Shown: piece by piece, positions 21,065-23,665 of the stretch
Numbering within the stretch: the stretch's first letter is position 1
Layout: every line of letters begins with the position of its first letter
From: Priapulus caudatus
Lineage: Eukaryota > Priapulida > Priapulimorpha > Priapulimorphida > Priapulidae
DNA length: 23,665 nucleotides
Assembly: GCF_000485595.1 (NCBI RefSeq)
Contig: NW_014577110.1
Span: forward strand, 510,892-534,556
Reading direction: 5' to 3'
The notes under the pieces: model-generated
What the model was told of the DNA's origin: nothing
What the model saw: only the letters and a program-made list of their open reading frames with translations
Databases searched by the model: none
Made by a program: the position numbers and the translations under genes

Positions 21065-21475
21065 ATTACAAACAAGACTTGAAATCGATTGTTGATATGT
21101 ATCAACGTATCATTTACGTGACGTAAATGTCATCAAGGAGTCAAGCGATGACGTAAACATTTGTGCGGCCCGTATGTTTTGGACGCCAGATGAAACGGAG
21201 GTGCCAGCGGTGTAACCACGGCCACGGACTAAACATGGAAATAGAGTACAACACACGTACTAATCACGGACGCACGTGGACAGCCCTGACAAAAAGTTCC
21301 TTATCACGAGCGTCCGTGTTTACGAAATCACTGATGATAGCATTGCGTACGGCCGAGCATGCGTGCGAAAATGTCCGGTGCACTATAAATCTGTATCACA
21401 CCCGCTTCGCCGGCAGAGGTTTGAAACTGTAAACAACTGATTTTTGGACTGCGGATTTCAATTAGACATTGCTTA

Positions 21476-21603
21476 GTAACCAGCAGTGATATTGGACAAA
21501 CTAATACGCGTTTGGCTGTAAAGTAATGTACTTATTAACTACACAAGGTGCCAGTTACTCTAGCATTCGTCAAGATTGCATAATTAATGGACCTGTTATT
21601 CCT
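21476..21603 (-). repeat. Right terminal inverted repeat of the MITE
   Basis: Reverse complement of the left arm. By hand count it differs from the left arm at about 7-8 of 128 positions and there are no indels, which suggests a fairly recent insertion. Confidence 0.85.
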
Positions 21604-21607
21604 TTAA

Positions 21608-23440
21608 GACTGGATTGGGTTAATTTAAACATAATAGCCGTTGATAGTAAGCAGTTATATCATACGAGTACTTGAAGGAGATATCAGGCAAGATACGGCT
21701 TGGTAGAAGGCTCCAGTCTCCCGCCACCGAAGAGAACCAGTACGTCGGATGTCGCCAGGAATTCTAATTTTCTCGTCTTTCTTTCGTTTTGTGTTTTCGG
21801 TTATTTCTGCGTAAATGATTATGAAAGTGTGTGATTGCGTGGAAATGAATATATAACGATAATTTAAAGTGACATGTATTGAACTATTGATGTTCTTGAA
21901 TTGGAGGCAACGATGTCTGTGCTATTATCAGACCGTTAAATATATTTTTGTGTGCGCGTAATATCAGTTTAAAGTTAATGCGCTTAAAACATTTCATCGC
22001 GTACATGAAATCAGTTTTGTTCATTATTTATGGTATCCGATTCATGGAAGTTACTAGGTTTGTCAAGTCCATATCTGTGCAGCTGAAGCTGAGCGAAAGT
22101 GTCTCGATTAAGAAGTTTATATGAGTATTATCAAGCGCGTTATATAATGAAGCACATGACTACACAGGCATTTAAATGTGGCTATGGGAAATGTGTAGGT
22201 ATGTGCATACGTCACAGCTTAAAAATGCGCCAGCTTAAGAGTAATTGCCGCGACATTAGAATGTTCAGCGTTAAATATGTGTAATTTCTTATTAATATCG
22301 CAAACTTTGTTGTTGCTTTTTTGTCTGTTGTGAAAATTGGGGGGCGATAAATGTAACATATTATGTTCGCTTGTTGCGCGGTTACTGGAAATACGAAAGG
22401 TAGATTGAGTTAGATTAGTTTAGGACAATGGCTTTTGGTAGTAAGCGATTAGTGTGTTGCTGGGAGACCTAATTTATTTAGTAATAACAATAAGCGAGTG
22501 ATGGTGTGTGCAAGTTTTGGTGGATCGTTTGCATTGACGCGGGAATCAATCATTAGGCAGATTTGAATTTCGGCGCGCTATGTGCCAAGAGCAGAAGGCA
22601 ACCATATGTGTAGATGTGATTATTTGAACAGGGGAGTCGAAATTAAAGTTTTATTCTGTCTGGGAGTCGTGACAGCCGCGCACGGGGAGTTAGTTGTGCA
22701 TGCGTCCGTGCCTGCGCGTGTAGGTCGCCTTCGTGTTTGTCTTATATTAAATTAACATTCATATATCTCCGGCGTTGGAATTTCTGGACAGCAGATATTT
22801 ACACTTCTGTCATCTGTCGTCAAGCTTACAGCGCGTCTAGTGCGAAACGAAGATACAAAAGAAAATAATGGGAAATAATGGCAGTGAGCAAATAAAGCGC
22901 GTCTGCATGCGTCCCGTTACCATTGTTGAATACTGATTGAATAGAGATGTTTATAAACACCGTCAAACGGGTTCACGTGAATTCAACACAGTTGCCATGT
23001 GTGCTCTCTTTTGTTTCTGCCACAGAAAACGAGGTACTATTCGTAGGGCGCTTGCGATGTGTATTTCTGTGTTCATACGTGGGAATATACATACATGCTC
23101 ACACAGGTACACGGGCTCGCGCAAACACGGGGCACAATGTCCGCTGTGGTCACAAGGCAGCATCAGCCGCGAACAAACCACATCCTGTTACCTCATAGGT
23201 GTACGTACCTACACACATCCGCAGTCCGACATATACATTCACGCCATCTCATTTACAATGTTTTTTCACGATAAACGCTATATTATTAATAATACAATGA
23301 GACCAATGGATGTGAGTAATGGCACTACTGTGGGTCAGGTATCTCGCCAATTATCGGCTCCATGTTTACAGGACACCAGGATCAGCTAGCATCCGCAGTT
23401 TAGCTGTCATAACATAAGACATGGTGACATTTAACCACGC
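21608..23440. other. Distal non-coding DNA, no gene seen
   Basis: AT-rich stretch right of the transposon. The frame at 22937-23389 (plus, 150 codons) is rich in Cys/His/Thr and matches no domain; I treat it as chance. A 19-bp near-copy of sequence left of the transposon occurs at 22380-22398. A GCAGCTG E-box lies at 22079-22085. Confidence 0.4.
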
Positions 23441-23441
23441 A

Positions 23442-23596
23442 CACACCCGCACACGCGCAATCGCGCACACAGAGAGACATACACACACATACATATATAC
23501 ACACTCACACGCACATACACAGACAAACACGCACGCACGCACACACGTACGTAGATGAATAAGTAAATGAATAAATAAATAACTCTCTCTCTCTCT

Positions 23597-23665
<69 letters not shown>
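23442..23665. repeat. CA-rich, AATA and (CT)n repeats at the right window edge
   Basis: CA-rich 23442-23548, AATA units 23556-23581, then CT to the last base. Confidence 0.93.

Larger units (their letters stand above)
20868..21603. mobile_element. Non-autonomous DNA transposon (MITE-like) with 128-bp terminal inverted repeats and TTAA flanks
   Basis: A 736-bp element with termini AGGAATAA..TTATTCCT, flanked on both sides by TTAA (20864-20867 and 21604-21607), the target duplication typical of piggyBac-type elements. The 128-bp arms (20937-21064 and 21476-21603) align in inverted orientation without gaps, with few mismatches. The core holds hairpins (21091-21106, 7-bp stem), a 19-bp near-palindrome (21111-21129), and the 9-bp inverted pair 21265-21273/21310-21318. 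It encodes no recognisable transposase; the 89-codon frame at 21163-21432 resembles nothing. TA instead of TTAA as the target duplication (a Tc1/mariner-like reading) cannot be excluded, because the termini themselves start with A. The classical CCC-start of piggyBac ends is missing. Confidence 0.8.

Noticed and set aside
21163-21432. 89-codon frame inside the MITE as a transposase remnant
   Set aside because: No DDE-type motif or recognised transposase similarity; too short.
22937-23389. 150-codon plus-strand open frame
   Set aside because: No recognisable domain; composition like translated non-coding DNA; no splice or promoter support.

Overview
What it is. This is eukaryotic nuclear DNA from an animal, most likely a marine invertebrate bilaterian. 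The evidence is spliced coding exons with GT..AG introns, a TATA/Inr promoter, a MITE-like transposon, and very many long di- and tetranucleotide repeats (CT, GT, AT, GCGT, AATG). There are no prokaryotic-style operons, and almost every long open frame is a non-coding shadow or a microsatellite translation. I cannot name the phylum. The gene keeps an N-terminal SNAG motif and fingers 1 and 2, which as I recall are absent from Drosophila Senseless, so a spiralian or an invertebrate deuterostome is more likely than a fly-like insect. That is inference. The gene. The one gene I can support is a GFI1/Senseless-family zinc-finger transcriptional repressor on the minus strand. I assemble it from four exons: 12041-11936 (SNAG), 10259-10026 (linker), 4900-4524 (linker, finger 1, first half of finger 2) and 3905-3677 (rest of finger 2, fingers 3 and 4). 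All splice junctions are canonical and frame-compatible, giving 315 complete codons plus one base. The exon or exons for fingers 5 and 6 and the stop codon were not found and should lie to the left of position 1. Layout. Positions 1-3676 are the start of intron 4, with microsatellites, a 110-bp polypurine tract and a CpG-rich patch. Positions 3677-4900 hold exons 4 and 3 and the short intron 3. Positions 4901-10025 are intron 2, with two antisense TATA motifs and E-box/Su(H)-like sites. Positions 10026-12041 hold exons 2 and 1 and intron 1. A core promoter lies near 12107-12140, directly behind three CAGGTG E-boxes. Positions 12400-23665 are upstream non-coding DNA with a second E-box cluster (16595-16929), an E-box/Su(H)-like pair (20070-20098), many simple repeats and a 736-bp non-autonomous DNA transposon (20868-21603) flanked by TTAA. 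How it may work. GFI1/Senseless genes act downstream of proneural bHLH factors and Notch in sensory organ precursors. Clusters of the proneural E-box RCAGSTG next to the promoter, in introns and upstream fit that circuit, but regulatory function here is only inferred. Both window ends lie in (CT)n, which suggests the window is a contig broken at simple repeats. I found no tRNA, rRNA, CRISPR or second protein-coding gene, and no clearly new biological system.
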